A stretch of DNA of 14,919 nt, taken from positions 1-14,919 of the forward strand of contig JADGED010000041.1 of NCBI GenBank assembly GCA_016744555.1, in the 5' to 3' direction. This DNA comes from Desulfuromonadaceae bacterium. Its GTDB lineage: Bacteria > Desulfobacterota > Desulfuromonadia > Desulfuromonadales > Geopsychrobacteraceae. Position 1 is the stretch's first letter. Each line of letters begins with the position of its first letter. The translations under genes were made by a program, and so were the position numbers. The notes under the pieces are model-generated. The model was not told where the DNA came from and ran no database searches. It was given only the letters and a program-made list of their open reading frames with translations. This document shows positions 14,844 through 14,919 of the stretch, one piece after another.

Positions 14844-14919
<76 letters not shown>

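Overview
The window looks like a chromosomal segment of a Gram-negative bacterium with moderate GC, possibly Desulfobacterota (Desulfuromonadia-like). The evidence is a Sec-type secreted protein, a two-transmembrane chemoreceptor, a bacterial-type selenocysteine signal, mixed ATG/GTG/TTG starts and the overall gene set. The taxonomic call is an inference and could be wrong. No phage, insertion sequence or CRISPR array is visible.

Layout. Positions 1-3714 (minus strand) hold one uninterrupted reading frame of at least 1238 residues. It runs off the left edge and starts with a signal peptide. Near its N-terminus it has a pattern resembling the nucleotidyltransferase (DNA polymerase beta-like) active site. 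A near-consensus promoter abuts its ATG, which suggests a leaderless mRNA. Divergent to it, positions 3875-7660 (plus strand) hold five closely spaced genes: a three-helix membrane protein with ankyrin repeats, two small membrane-anchored or exported proteins, a single-domain rhodanese, and a B12-binding-type radical SAM protein. The rhodanese is the main discovery. Its frame is interrupted by one TGA exactly where the catalytic cysteine belongs, the rhodanese sequence continues in frame after it, and a hairpin with bacterial SECIS geometry follows. I read it as a selenocysteine rhodanese of 124 residues, not a 76-residue fragment. Its stop codon overlaps the start of the radical SAM gene.

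Positions 7798-9519 encode a methyl-accepting chemotaxis protein. It faces a small YkvA/DUF1232-type membrane protein (9586-9786, minus) across a very stable shared hairpin. Positions 10034-13821 (plus) hold tex, then an unrecognised gene that appears to start at ATT just after the tex stop, then an Old Yellow Enzyme-family flavin oxidoreductase. Positions 13917-14645 (minus) hold a stand-alone SpoIIE/PP2C-type serine phosphatase with an extended -10 promoter. The right edge has a bidirectional terminator and an initiator tRNA-Met (minus) that lacks only its first base.

How the genes fit together. Most neighbours are functionally independent housekeeping or signalling genes (tex, tRNA-fMet, chemoreceptor, phosphatase). 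The unit 3875-7660 is the only candidate for a multi-gene system. Its last two genes are the strongest pair, because they overlap and combine a Sec/sulfur-transfer enzyme with a radical SAM enzyme. Their substrate cannot be read from the sequence.
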